DNA of 38,316 bases from Chloroflexota bacterium (GTDB lineage Bacteria > Chloroflexota > Dormibacteria > CF-121). The notes under the pieces were generated by a model that searched no databases, was not told the origin of the DNA, and saw nothing but the letters and a program-made list of their open reading frames with translations. Of this stretch, positions 16,063 through 23,969 are shown one piece after another; position 1 is the stretch's first letter, and each line of letters starts with the position of its first letter. A program made the position numbers and the translations under genes. Where the stretch lies: contig VBJI01000017.1 of the NCBI GenBank assembly GCA_005880875.1, positions 1 to 38,316 of the forward strand, written 5' to 3'.

Positions 16063-16704
16063 ATGGCCCTTGTTCCCAACGTCATCGAGACCACCGCCCG
16101 CGGCGAGCGCGCCTACGACATCTACTCGCGTCTTCTGCGCGACCGCATCATCTTTCTCGGCAGCGAGATCGACGACGACGTCGCCAACCTGGTGATCGCG
16201 CAGTTGCTTTTCCTCGACAGCGAGGACCCGGACAAGGAGATCAGCATCTACATCAACAGCCCGGGTGGCTCGCTCTCGGCGGGCCTGGCGATCTACGACA
16301 CGATGCGCTACGTCCATCCAGCGGTCAGCACCCTGTGCACCGGCATGGCGGCGAGTGCCGCGTCACTGATCCTGGTGGGCGGAACGAAGGGCAAGCGGCT
16401 GTCGTTGCCGCACTGCCAGATCGTGCTCCACCAACCCAGTGGCGGCATGCGGACCTCGCAGGCCACCGACATCGAGATCCATGCCCGCGAGATCCTCCGG
16501 CTTCGGGAGATCATCGTCGGCATCTACGCGCAGCACACCGGCCGCTCGACGGAGCAGGTCGAGCGCGACATCGAGCGCGACTTCTTCATGACGCCGGAGA
16601 TGGCGAAGGACTACGGCCTGATCGACGCCATCATCGAGCCGTCGGTGAAGTCACTCGCGGGTGGCTTCTCATCGAACGGCCACGTCACGACCGCGCCGAA
16701 GTAA
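16063..16704 (+). CDS. clpP: ATP-dependent Clp protease proteolytic subunit
   Basis: A 213-residue ClpP. The catalytic triad is Ser98 (GMAASAAS), His123 (VLHQPSGG) and Asp173 (ERDFF). [16 protein letters not shown] is present. AAGGAGG lies five bases before ATG, the strongest ribosome binding site in this part of the window. It follows the interrupted XRE regulator. HQPSGG replaces the more usual HQPLGG, which may mark it as one of several ClpP paralogues. Confidence 0.95.
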   Translation: MALVPNVIETTARGERAYDIYSRLLRDRIIFLGSEIDDDVANLVIAQLLFLDSEDPDKEISIYINSPGGSLSAGLAIYDTMRYVHPAVSTLCTGMAASAASLILVGGTKGKRLSLPHCQIVLHQPSGGMRTSQATDIEIHAREILRLREIIVGIYAQHTGRSTEQVERDIERDFFMTPEMAKDYGLIDAIIEPSVKSLAGGFSSNGHVTTAPK

Positions 16705-16716
16705 CGACGCTCGCGG

Positions 16717-17193
16717 CTACTGGCCGGCGCCGGCGAGATCCGGAAGGAATCGATACCAGAGCGGGCCGTCCCCATGCGGACCGGCGATAACGCCGTCCAA
16801 CCCGGTGCCTCCCGGGTTGTCATTGATCACCGCGATGTTCCAGCTGAATGTTGGCGGCGGGACGCAGCACGGACCGGAGGCCGCGAAATGGCCTCCCGGG
16901 ATCAGCACTAACCACAGCAAGTCGTTTGACCAGACGTTGCCACCATCGTTCGGGCTGAGCAAGGTCAGCTGCCATTGCCGTACGAGTTTGCTCTCGATGC
17001 GGATGTGCTCGCGCTCGCCCGGCTGAAGCAGATTGGCCACCGCGACCTTTTCCGCCTCGAAGCGGGTCGCGTGGTGAGCGGTCGGGACGGGGCCTAACCA
17101 CAAGGCGAGCCCCAACCCAAGCAGGATCGAAAGGCCGATGAACGTGGCAAGGGCTCGCCGCCTGGCCATCGCCCGCACTCCGACCAGGATCAT
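16717..17193 (-). CDS. Hypothetical membrane-anchored or secreted protein
   Basis: A 158-residue protein with a basic N-terminus and one hydrophobic helix (about residues 13-34), followed by a soluble domain of about 120 residues. The domain has several Trp residues and a Cys pair in SGPCCVPPP. I recognise no family. It may be exported and adopt a small beta fold. It is convergent with clpP (12 bases) and divergent from the GH13 gene. Confidence 0.5.
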   Translation of the reverse strand: MILVGVRAMARRRALATFIGLSILLGLGLALWLGPVPTAHHATRFEAEKVAVANLLQPGEREHIRIESKLVRQWQLTLLSPNDGGNVWSNDLLWLVLIPGGHFAASGPCCVPPPTFSWNIAVINDNPGGTGLDGVIAGPHGDGPLWYRFLPDLAGAGQ

Positions 17194-17244
17194 CAGTCCT
17201 GTAACGGCCCGCGCCCAGAAAGACGTCAGCTAGCATGGCGCCCA

Positions 17245-18837
17245 GTGGCTGGTCGCGAATGGTGGCGGGATGGGGTCATCTACCAGATCTACCCACGTTC
17301 CTTTCAGGACTCGAATCGCGATGGCATCGGCGACCTCGCGGGGATCATCGGACAGCTCGATTACCTGGGTTGGCTGGGGATCGACGCCATCTGGCTCACG
17401 CCCATCACGGTCTCGCCGGACGCGGACATGGGTTACGACGTCTCCGACTACTGCGGCGTCCAGCCGGTGTTCGGCGACCTGGAACGCGCGGAGACGCTGA
17501 TTGCGGAGGCGGACCGGCGCGGCATCAAGATCGTGCTCGACATCGTGCCGAACCACACCAGCGACCGCCATCCGTGGTTCATCGATGCCCGCGCGTCGCG
17601 CCGCGCCCGCCACCGCGACTGGTATGTCTGGGCCGACCCCAGATCCGACGGCGGGCCGCCGAATAACTGGGTCAGCCAGTTCGGTGGGCCCGCCTGGACA
17701 CTCGACGAGCGAACCGGGCAGTACTACCTGCACAACTTCCTGCCCGAACAACCCGACCTCAATTGGTGGAGCCCCGACGTCCGCGACGCCTTCGACGGCA
17801 TCTACCGCTTCTGGTTCGATCGCGGCGTCGCGGGTTTTCGCATCGACGTGGCGCACGGCATCGTCAAGGACCGTGAACTACGCGACAATCCGCCCGCGAC
17901 GGCCGATGACACCCCATGGCTCCAGCGCCTCGGCCAGCGTCCCATCTACAACACCGAGCGTCCCGAGGTGCACGACGTCCTGCGCCGCTGGCGCGCTCTG
18001 GCCGACACGTATCAGCCGCCCCGGATCCTGCTCGGCGAAACGTACGTCCTCGACGTCCGCAGCATGGGTCGCTTCTATGGCCAGGGCGATGAGCTCCACC
18101 TGGCCTTCAACTTCACCTACGTCCACGCGCCGTTCCAGGCGCCAGCGCTGGCGGAGGTGGTGGCCGAAAGCGAGCTGGTCCTTGGCGACCACAACTGGCC
18201 GGTCTGGACCGTCTCCAACCACGACGTCTCGCGCGTGATGACGCGCTGGGGCGGCGGTGACGAGCGCAAGCTCCGCTGCGCCCTGCTCAGCCTGCTGACG
18301 CTGCGCGGCACCCCGGTGCTGTATTACGGCGATGAAATCGGCATGCCCGACACGCCCATCGGCAAGGACGCTCTGCAGGATCCGCTGGGGAAGCGCTACT
18401 GGCCGCAACCGCGCGGTCGCGATCCGGAGCGAACCCCGATGCCATGGCGAAACACGAGCGGCGCCGGATTCACCGATGCTGGCGCCCGACCCTGGCTCCC
18501 GATCGGGGATGCCGCCGTCCGCAATGTCGAAGACCAACGCCGCGATCCGGCCTCGACGCTCTGCTTTACCCGCGACCTGATTGCCCTGCGGCGTGAAACC
18601 GGCGACCTGCAGGAGGGCCCGTATCGTCAGCTGCCGTCGCCGGCAGACGCCTGGGTATGGCAGCGGGGGAGGAGCACGATCGTCGCCGTGAACCTGTCCG
18701 ATCGGCAAGTGCGGATACCAGAAGTCGCGGGCGGCATCAAGCTCGCCACGGCGCGTTCCCGCGACGGCGAGCGGCTGACCGGCACACTCACTCTCGGACC
18801 GTGGGAGGGCGCGGTATGTTCCTCGGAATCGATCTAG
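17245..18837 (+). CDS. GH13 alpha-glucosidase (oligo-1,6-glucosidase type)
   Basis: A 530-residue cytoplasmic glycoside hydrolase of family 13, acting on alpha-linked gluco-oligosaccharides. The TIM barrel opens with WWRDGVIYQIYPRSFQDSN. The nucleophile is Asp201 (GFRIDVAHG), the acid/base Glu265 (LLGETYV) and the third carboxylate Asp327 (SNHDVSR). EQPDLNWW is typical of alpha-glucosidases in this branch. The start is GTG at 17245; a TAGCAT box ends 8 bases before it. Its last 22 bases overlap the xylulokinase gene, so the two are one unit. Exact linkage preference is not certain. Confidence 0.92.
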   Translation: MAGREWWRDGVIYQIYPRSFQDSNRDGIGDLAGIIGQLDYLGWLGIDAIWLTPITVSPDADMGYDVSDYCGVQPVFGDLERAETLIAEADRRGIKIVLDIVPNHTSDRHPWFIDARASRRARHRDWYVWADPRSDGGPPNNWVSQFGGPAWTLDERTGQYYLHNFLPEQPDLNWWSPDVRDAFDGIYRFWFDRGVAGFRIDVAHGIVKDRELRDNPPATADDTPWLQRLGQRPIYNTERPEVHDVLRRWRALADTYQPPRILLGETYVLDVRSMGRFYGQGDELHLAFNFTYVHAPFQAPALAEVVAESELVLGDHNWPVWTVSNHDVSRVMTRWGGGDERKLRCALLSLLTLRGTPVLYYGDEIGMPDTPIGKDALQDPLGKRYWPQPRGRDPERTPMPWRNTSGAGFTDAGARPWLPIGDAAVRNVEDQRRDPASTLCFTRDLIALRRETGDLQEGPYRQLPSPADAWVWQRGRSTIVAVNLSDRQVRIPEVAGGIKLATARSRDGERLTGTLTLGPWEGAVCSSESI

Positions 18838-20264
18838 GCACCAGCGCCCTCAAAGCCCTCGTCCTCGATGTCGACGGCGCGATCGTCGGCACCGGATCGG
18901 CCGCCTATCCGATGACGACGCCCCAGCCCGGCTGGGCCGAGTCGGATCCCGAGGACTGGTGGAAGGCCGCCGGGCCCGCCGTCAGGGAGGCAGCCGGCGC
19001 GCACGGCGCTGATATCGCCGCCATCGGATTGTCCGGCCAGATGCATGGTGTGGTGCTCAGCGACGATGCCGGCCAGCCGCTCCGACCGGCGATCCTCTGG
19101 CCGGACGGCCGGACGCACCGCCAGCTGGAGGCCTATGGCGAGCTCGATGCGGACCTTCGCCGCCGACTGGGCAACCCGCTGGCCACCGGCATGGCCGGGC
19201 CGACATTGCTCTGGCTGCGGGACAACGAACGGGCGAACTACCGGCACGCGCACTGGGCGCTGCAGCCCAAGGACTGGCTTCGCTTGCGGCTCATCGGCGA
19301 GGCGGCGACCGAGCCCAGCGACGCTTCGGCCACCCTGCTCTACGACATGACGACCGACTACTGGGCCAAGGAGATTCTGGACGCGCTCGACCTCCGCCTC
19401 GATTTCCTGGCCCCCATCCGGGAATCGGTCGAAATCTGCGGGGTGCTCAACGCGGTCGCCGCGGAGCATCTCGGCGTTCGCCCCAACCTCCCGGTGGTCG
19501 GCGGCGCGGCCGACACCGCGGCGGCGGCGCTGGCCGGTGGATTGCTGGACCCCGGCCCGGTGCAGCTCACCATTGGCAGCGGCGCCCAGGTGGTCGCGCC
19601 TCGGGATCGGCTCGCGATCGACCCGACGGCCCGCACCCATTGCTATCGCGCCGCGGCACCGGATCACTGGTACACGATGGCCGCCATCCAGAATGCCGGG
19701 ATCGCCCTGGATTGGGTGCGCACCACCCTCGGGGCCACCTGGGAGGAGATGTATGCCGAAGCGTTTGCCGTCGAACCCGCCGCCGAGGGCCTCTTCTTTC
19801 TGCCCTACCTCACGGGCGAGCGGACGCCCTACTTCGATCCGACGCCGAGAGGCGCCTGGATCGGGCTGCGGCTGGGGCACACCCGCGGTCACCTGCTCCG
19901 GGCGGCGCTCGAAGGCGTGGCCTTCGCGATTCGACAGGGGCTCGAGGCGCTGGCGGCCACCGGCGTCCCCATGACCGAGTTGCGGCTGGCCGGCGGCGGC
20001 TCCTTCGATCGGCGCTGGCGCCAGCTGCTCGCCGACGTCATCGAGCAACCCCTGCTGGCCACGCCGACGACGGCGGTATCGGCGCTCGGCGCCGCGCTGC
20101 TCGCCGGAGTTGGATTTGGCGCCTGGCCCGACGCGCAGCGGGTCGCGGCCCTCGCGGCGTCGCCCCAATTGGTGGCCACGCCCGGCCCGGCGACCGATGC
20201 CTACCGCGAGCCCTATCTGCGATACCGGCAGCTCTATCTGCCGATCGCGGCCGCGCTCGCCTGA
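18816..20264 (+). CDS. xylB: Xylulokinase (FGGY family)
   Basis: A 482-residue sugar kinase phosphorylating D-xylulose for the pentose phosphate pathway. FLGIDLGTSALKALVLD is the N-terminal nucleotide-binding loop. IGLSGQMHGVV is the motif that distinguishes xylulokinase from glycerol kinase, and GGAADTAAAAL contains the catalytic Asp. GGSFDRRWRQLLADV precedes the C-terminal ATP site. It starts inside the 3' end of the alpha-glucosidase gene. It ends three bases before the convergent phosphotransferase gene. Confidence 0.92.
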   Translation: MFLGIDLGTSALKALVLDVDGAIVGTGSAAYPMTTPQPGWAESDPEDWWKAAGPAVREAAGAHGADIAAIGLSGQMHGVVLSDDAGQPLRPAILWPDGRTHRQLEAYGELDADLRRRLGNPLATGMAGPTLLWLRDNERANYRHAHWALQPKDWLRLRLIGEAATEPSDASATLLYDMTTDYWAKEILDALDLRLDFLAPIRESVEICGVLNAVAAEHLGVRPNLPVVGGAADTAAAALAGGLLDPGPVQLTIGSGAQVVAPRDRLAIDPTARTHCYRAAAPDHWYTMAAIQNAGIALDWVRTTLGATWEEMYAEAFAVEPAAEGLFFLPYLTGERTPYFDPTPRGAWIGLRLGHTRGHLLRAALEGVAFAIRQGLEALAATGVPMTELRLAGGGSFDRRWRQLLADVIEQPLLATPTTAVSALGAALLAGVGFGAWPDAQRVAALAASPQLVATPGPATDAYREPYLRYRQLYLPIAAALA

Positions 20265-20267
20265 GGG

Positions 20268-21254
20268 CTATCGCCAGCCGGTGCGGCGCTTCAGCCACTC
20301 TAGCGCGGGGTATCCCTGGTCCCGCTGAAAGGCGCGAATGGTCGGGAGACCGGGCGGGCTCGGCTGACGGGATTGCCAGATAAAGAAGCCAGTGATCACC
20401 GCGACCATGGCCGTCACGCGGCTGTCGGATACGCCGCGTGCCATCGGGTGCACGTCGAAGATCTCCCAGGGCTTCGGACCACGCTGCATGGCGACGCTCG
20501 GCAGCATGAACAGCAGGTCGATCCAGGCTGCGCCGAGGCTCGCCCAGGGCCAGTCCACGAAGAACACCTTCGCCGGCGTCAGCAGGAGATTGTCCGCGCG
20601 GATGTCAGTGTGCAGGAGCGTTGTCCCGTCGGCCGCGCTCGGTCCCTCCAGCTCGAGGACGACAAGGTCGGACAGGTGTCGCCCGACCCACGGATCGACC
20701 CCTCGCAAATCGTCTTTGGCTGCCCGGACGTCCGCCGCGAGCCGCCGCCACCCGGAAAACATGTCTCCCATTCGATCGCTCACGCGCTCCACGCCGATCG
20801 GCGCCGGAGTTAGCATCGCGGTCAGCTCGGTCACGGCCGCGAGGACGCGCTCCAGTTCCGAGGGCCGCCAGGGGAGGTGGGGCGTCCTGCCCTGGATGTC
20901 CTCGAAAATCAATGCGATCCAGTCGCCGTCGTCGTAGGTATCGAGAAGGCGTGGCGTGGGAACCCACGCTGGCAATGCCGCCGCGATGCGCGCCTCGCGT
21001 CGGTGCATCCCGGGCGAATGCGGGTTGATTGACGGGCTGACGGCCTTGACGGAGGCTGACCGGCCATTGGCCAGTCCGAGCCGCGCAGCCACGCCGGGTG
21101 AAAAGCCACCGGGCTGGGTATCGGCTCGGGTGACGGCTGAGCCGAGGCGGGTCTCGAGACCGAGCCGAACATGATCGGGAAGCTGCGCCCATTGCAGCCG
21201 CTGGCCGGTGGCCGGCGTAAATGCAAGGTCGTCGGGTGGTTTGGAGATGCGCAA
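20268..21254 (-). CDS. Aminoglycoside phosphotransferase-like kinase
   Basis: A 328-residue protein of the APH/choline-kinase fold. Seen are GGFSPGVAARL (nucleotide loop region), a lysine in ASVKAV, the Brenner motif LLHTDIRADNLLL with catalytic Asp, and VFFVDWPWAS with the metal-binding Asp. The substrate is unknown; such genes act on antibiotics, sugars or other small alcohols, and resistance should not be assumed. TTG at 21254 is the best start, just before the family's N-terminal helix. No ribosome binding site is visible. Divergent from the CDF exporter. Confidence 0.75.
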   Translation of the reverse strand: MRISKPPDDLAFTPATGQRLQWAQLPDHVRLGLETRLGSAVTRADTQPGGFSPGVAARLGLANGRSASVKAVSPSINPHSPGMHRREARIAAALPAWVPTPRLLDTYDDGDWIALIFEDIQGRTPHLPWRPSELERVLAAVTELTAMLTPAPIGVERVSDRMGDMFSGWRRLAADVRAAKDDLRGVDPWVGRHLSDLVVLELEGPSAADGTTLLHTDIRADNLLLTPAKVFFVDWPWASLGAAWIDLLFMLPSVAMQRGPKPWEIFDVHPMARGVSDSRVTAMVAVITGFFIWQSRQPSPPGLPTIRAFQRDQGYPALEWLKRRTGWR

Positions 21255-21260
21255 TAAGAT
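21255..21260 (+). promoter_or_regulatory. -10 box of the CDF exporter gene, leaderless type
   Basis: TAAGAT followed by seven bases and the ATG at 21268. The transcript would start at or within a base of the start codon. No clear -35 element is seen. Confidence 0.5.
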
Positions 21261-21267
21261 AAGGCCA

Positions 21268-22218
21268 ATGCAGCTCGCGAACGTGAGCTCCGGCGCCGCC
21301 GCCCGCGTGCGGCTGGCCCTCCTGCTAACCACGATCATCCTCGCAGTCGAGGTGGTCGGTGGGTTCTGGGCGCATAGCCTCGCGCTGCTCAGCGATGCCG
21401 GCCACGTGGTCACTGACCTCGTCGTCCTGGCCCTGTCGACGTTCGCGTTGGGCCAGGTGCAACGTCCGGCCAGTGCCAGGCGGACCTTCGGCTATCAGCG
21501 GGTTGGGATCCTGGTCGCGTTGGTGAATGCGCTGCTGCTCGGGGCCGTCGTGGTCGGGATCGTCGTCGAAGCCGTTCGCCGGCTGCAGCATTCCGGAGCG
21601 GTGCACGGCGGCATCATGGCCGCGGCGGCCGTGGTCGGGCTGGTCATCTCCCTGCTCATCGCCCGCTTCCTGCAGCCGATGCGAGCCGACCTCACGGTGC
21701 GCAGCGCGCTGATGCATATCTGGGGCGATGCGTGGGCCTCCGCCGGCATCATCGTCGCCGGGCTGCTGATCGCCGCCACCGGTTGGTTGGCGATCGACCC
21801 GCTCCTCAGCCTGGCGATCGCCGCGCTGATCGCCTGGAGCGCCTGGCGCGTGGTCGCGGCGGCGATCGATATCCTGCTCGAGTCGACGCCGCCCGATCTG
21901 CGGACCGAGGCCGTCGTCACCGCCGTCAAGCGCGTGCCCGGCGTCCGCGACTTGCACGACCTGCACATCTGGTCCCTCGGTGCGCAGACCCGGGCCATGA
22001 GCGCCCACCTGTTGATCGATGACCAGCGGGTGGCCCAGGCGCAAGACATTCTGGCCGAAGTCCGCGAAGTGCTAGCGCACGAGTTCGAGATCGAGCACAC
22101 CACCATCCAGTTCGAAAGCCTGGTGTGCCGGCCGGGCGACGTCTTCTGCGTGCAGCCCGACGGCCATCCGCATCTCGACGATGCCCACGACCGCATGACC
22201 CGTCGAGCCGCCGGCTGA
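21268..22218 (+). CDS. Cation diffusion facilitator (zinc/cadmium-type exporter)
   Basis: A 316-residue CDF transporter with six predicted helices. The metal-site pairs are in ALLSDAGHVVTD (helix 2) and in LMHIWGDAWASAG (helix 5, HxxxD). The cytoplasmic domain includes VPGVRDLHDLHIWSL. The tail after LVCRPGDVFC carries extra His and Asp residues that may bind metal. It exports Zn, Cd or similar ions in exchange for protons. ATG at 21268 is supported by the TAAGAT box. No metal-responsive regulator is adjacent. Confidence 0.9.
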   Translation: MQLANVSSGAAARVRLALLLTTIILAVEVVGGFWAHSLALLSDAGHVVTDLVVLALSTFALGQVQRPASARRTFGYQRVGILVALVNALLLGAVVVGIVVEAVRRLQHSGAVHGGIMAAAAVVGLVISLLIARFLQPMRADLTVRSALMHIWGDAWASAGIIVAGLLIAATGWLAIDPLLSLAIAALIAWSAWRVVAAAIDILLESTPPDLRTEAVVTAVKRVPGVRDLHDLHIWSLGAQTRAMSAHLLIDDQRVAQAQDILAEVREVLAHEFEIEHTTIQFESLVCRPGDVFCVQPDGHPHLDDAHDRMTRRAAG

Positions 22219-22237
22219 TGGATCGATTGCGGCGGGA

Positions 22238-22961
22238 TTGAACGACGCGGAGCGGCGCCGTGCGCTCTTCGTCGTGAATCCGGCGCTGCCGCGGACCGGC
22301 AAGGACTTCGGACAGCGCCTGCTCGAGCTCGCCGGCGAGCTCGGATGGGAGGCGATGGTGCTGGAAACGAGCGCCGGCCTCAATGTCGAGGCGATCGGCG
22401 CCGCCCTGGCGCGCCGCGAATTTCAACTGGTGCTGGCGGCCGGCGGCGATGGCACCGTCGCGGAGGTGATGGCGGCGGCCCACCAGGGTGGCCTACCGAT
22501 GGGGATCGTGCCGCTGGGGACGGCGAATATCGTCGCCCGCGAGCTCAAGCTACCGGCCGCCTGGCGGGCCGCGACGCGCCGGGCACTCGAACGCTTTCCG
22601 CATACCCGCGCCGTCGACCTGGTCCGGGTCAACGACGGCTACTCGGCCCTGGCCGCCGGGATCGGCTTCGATGCGACCGTCATGCGATACACGCCGGCGG
22701 GTCTCAAGTACTGGCTCGGCCGGGCGGCCTATTTCCTGGCCGGCGCCTGGTGGCGGCCCCGCGCTCCGATGTTTGATTGCACCATCCGAGCCGATGGTGA
22801 GGAACTCCGAATGACCGCCGTCGGGCGTGCTCCAGCGCAAGGCGAGGTCTGTCGAGGTCAAGGCCCCCGACGTCCAATGGCACGAGGTCGACGGCGACGT
22901 CCACCGCGGCAATGTCTTGCGGGCACAGATCGTTCCCGGAGGCGTCCAGGTTGTCAGCTGA
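22238..22961 (+). pseudogene. Diacylglycerol kinase-family gene with internal deletion and frameshift
   Basis: The N-terminal part (TTG start) is a normal DAGK catalytic domain: LFVVNPALP, LAAGGDGTVAEVM, GIVPLGTANIVARELKLP and DLVRVNDGYSALAAGIGFDA. Homology continues to EELRMTA near 22,817. It then stops, and the family C-terminus (VEVKAPDVQWHEVDGD, then QIVPGGVQVVS and TGA at 22959) follows in another frame from about 22,827. About 50 residues of the beta-sandwich domain are missing. CGCC and GGCG four bases apart sit at the join. As written the kinase would be truncated with a junk tail. Either decayed or misassembled. The TTG of the next gene overlaps its end. Confidence 0.75.
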
Positions 22962-23418
22962 TACCTTGGGCGCTCCCGCGATCGTCAACGCGCGGTTTCC
23001 GTGGGCGCTGTTCTTGCCGCTCGCGAGCATCACCGAGATCGGCGGCGTGCTGTTGCTGCTTTCCGACCGGAGCATCGGCTGGGCGGCGGTCGCCGCGCCG
23101 CTGGTCGGCTTCTTCGCCATGCGTGGCCCGGTGCGGCCGCGCTTCGAGTTCTCAGACGACGGGGTGGTCTTTCGCCGCTCCGGCAAGAGCCCGCTCTTGC
23201 CCTGGGACGAGATCGCGGCCGTGGACCTGGTCAAAGCCAGTGGGCGGACCGTGCTCGCCTACCGGCTCAAGCCCGGGGTGGCGGTGATGAAGCGGCATCC
23301 AGGCGCCGGATTCTTGCGGGCGAAAGGCCTGGATTTCGACGGCGGCTATTTCGTCGACCAGATGACGGCGTCGCCGCAGGAGATCCTGAACCTCTTCCAG
23401 CAGCATCTGGGTCGCTGA
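22951..23418 (+). CDS. Membrane protein with PH-like domain (first of a pair)
   Basis: A 155-residue protein. Two close hydrophobic helices (about residues 15-50) are followed by a beta-rich domain with DDGVVFRRSGKSPLLPWDEIAAVDL, the layout of bacterial PH-like (bPH) membrane proteins. TTG at 22951 is chosen because it starts just before the first helix and overlaps the preceding gene end by 11 bases. The function is unknown. The next gene has the same layout. Confidence 0.6.
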   Translation: MSADTLGAPAIVNARFPWALFLPLASITEIGGVLLLLSDRSIGWAAVAAPLVGFFAMRGPVRPRFEFSDDGVVFRRSGKSPLLPWDEIAAVDLVKASGRTVLAYRLKPGVAVMKRHPGAGFLRAKGLDFDGGYFVDQMTASPQEILNLFQQHLGR

Positions 23419-23474
23419 CCAGCAGGACCGCCGACGCGCGAGAAGAGTCGCGAGCGCTTGCCGTTGTACGTGTC

Positions 23475-23948
23475 GTGAGCGCGAAGCTGGAGCCGCAGTG
23501 GCCGGGCGGAACGCCCGAGTGGCTGGGCGACAAGCCGGAGCGGATCGTCCTTCGGACGCAGCGACCGGTCGTCATCATCACCACGATCGCCATGACCACC
23601 ATGGCCGTCGCAACCGCAGGTGGTGGTTTACTCATGGACCCGACCGGGTTGCCCTGGGCGCTCCTCATCGTGGCCATCTTCCTCGGGCTCGAGTACTTCG
23701 TTGTCGGCGGATCGGTCTGGGCCGATGCGGGATGGGTTGGCAGCTCGCGCGTCCTCGGGTGGTGGTCGGTTCCCCGGGACGAGATCGCTTCGCTGCGCAT
23801 CGGCGCGTATCGGCAATGCTGTTTCGTTCGCCGCGACGGCACCGTTGCGCATCGAACGCCGGGGACGATCTTCGGCGCGACCCAACTCTCGCAGCTGGCC
23901 GCTTATCTGGGGGTGCCGATCTACGGCACGCAGTTGTTATCGGACTGA
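23475..23948 (+). CDS. Membrane protein with PH-like domain (second of a pair)
   Basis: A 157-residue protein with two hydrophobic helices (about residues 30-70) and a C-terminal beta domain containing WWSVPRDEIASLRIG, comparable to WDEIAAVDL in the preceding protein. GTG at 23475 gives VSAKLEPQW. The two genes probably arose by duplication or serve the same complex. No function is proposed. Confidence 0.6.
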   Translation: MSAKLEPQWPGGTPEWLGDKPERIVLRTQRPVVIITTIAMTTMAVATAGGGLLMDPTGLPWALLIVAIFLGLEYFVVGGSVWADAGWVGSSRVLGWWSVPRDEIASLRIGAYRQCCFVRRDGTVAHRTPGTIFGATQLSQLAAYLGVPIYGTQLLSD

Positions 23949-23969
23949 TTCGCCGCCGCAGTCAGGCGC

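Noticed and set aside
14798-16195. 465-codon plus-strand frame across the lipoprotein, XRE and clpP region
   Set aside because: It is antisense to the BNR lipoprotein and out of frame with XRE and clpP, with no recognisable domain.
20268-21254. Aminoglycoside resistance gene
   Set aside because: Only the kinase fold and HxDxxxxN motif are visible; the family acts on many substrates and the context gives no link to antibiotics.
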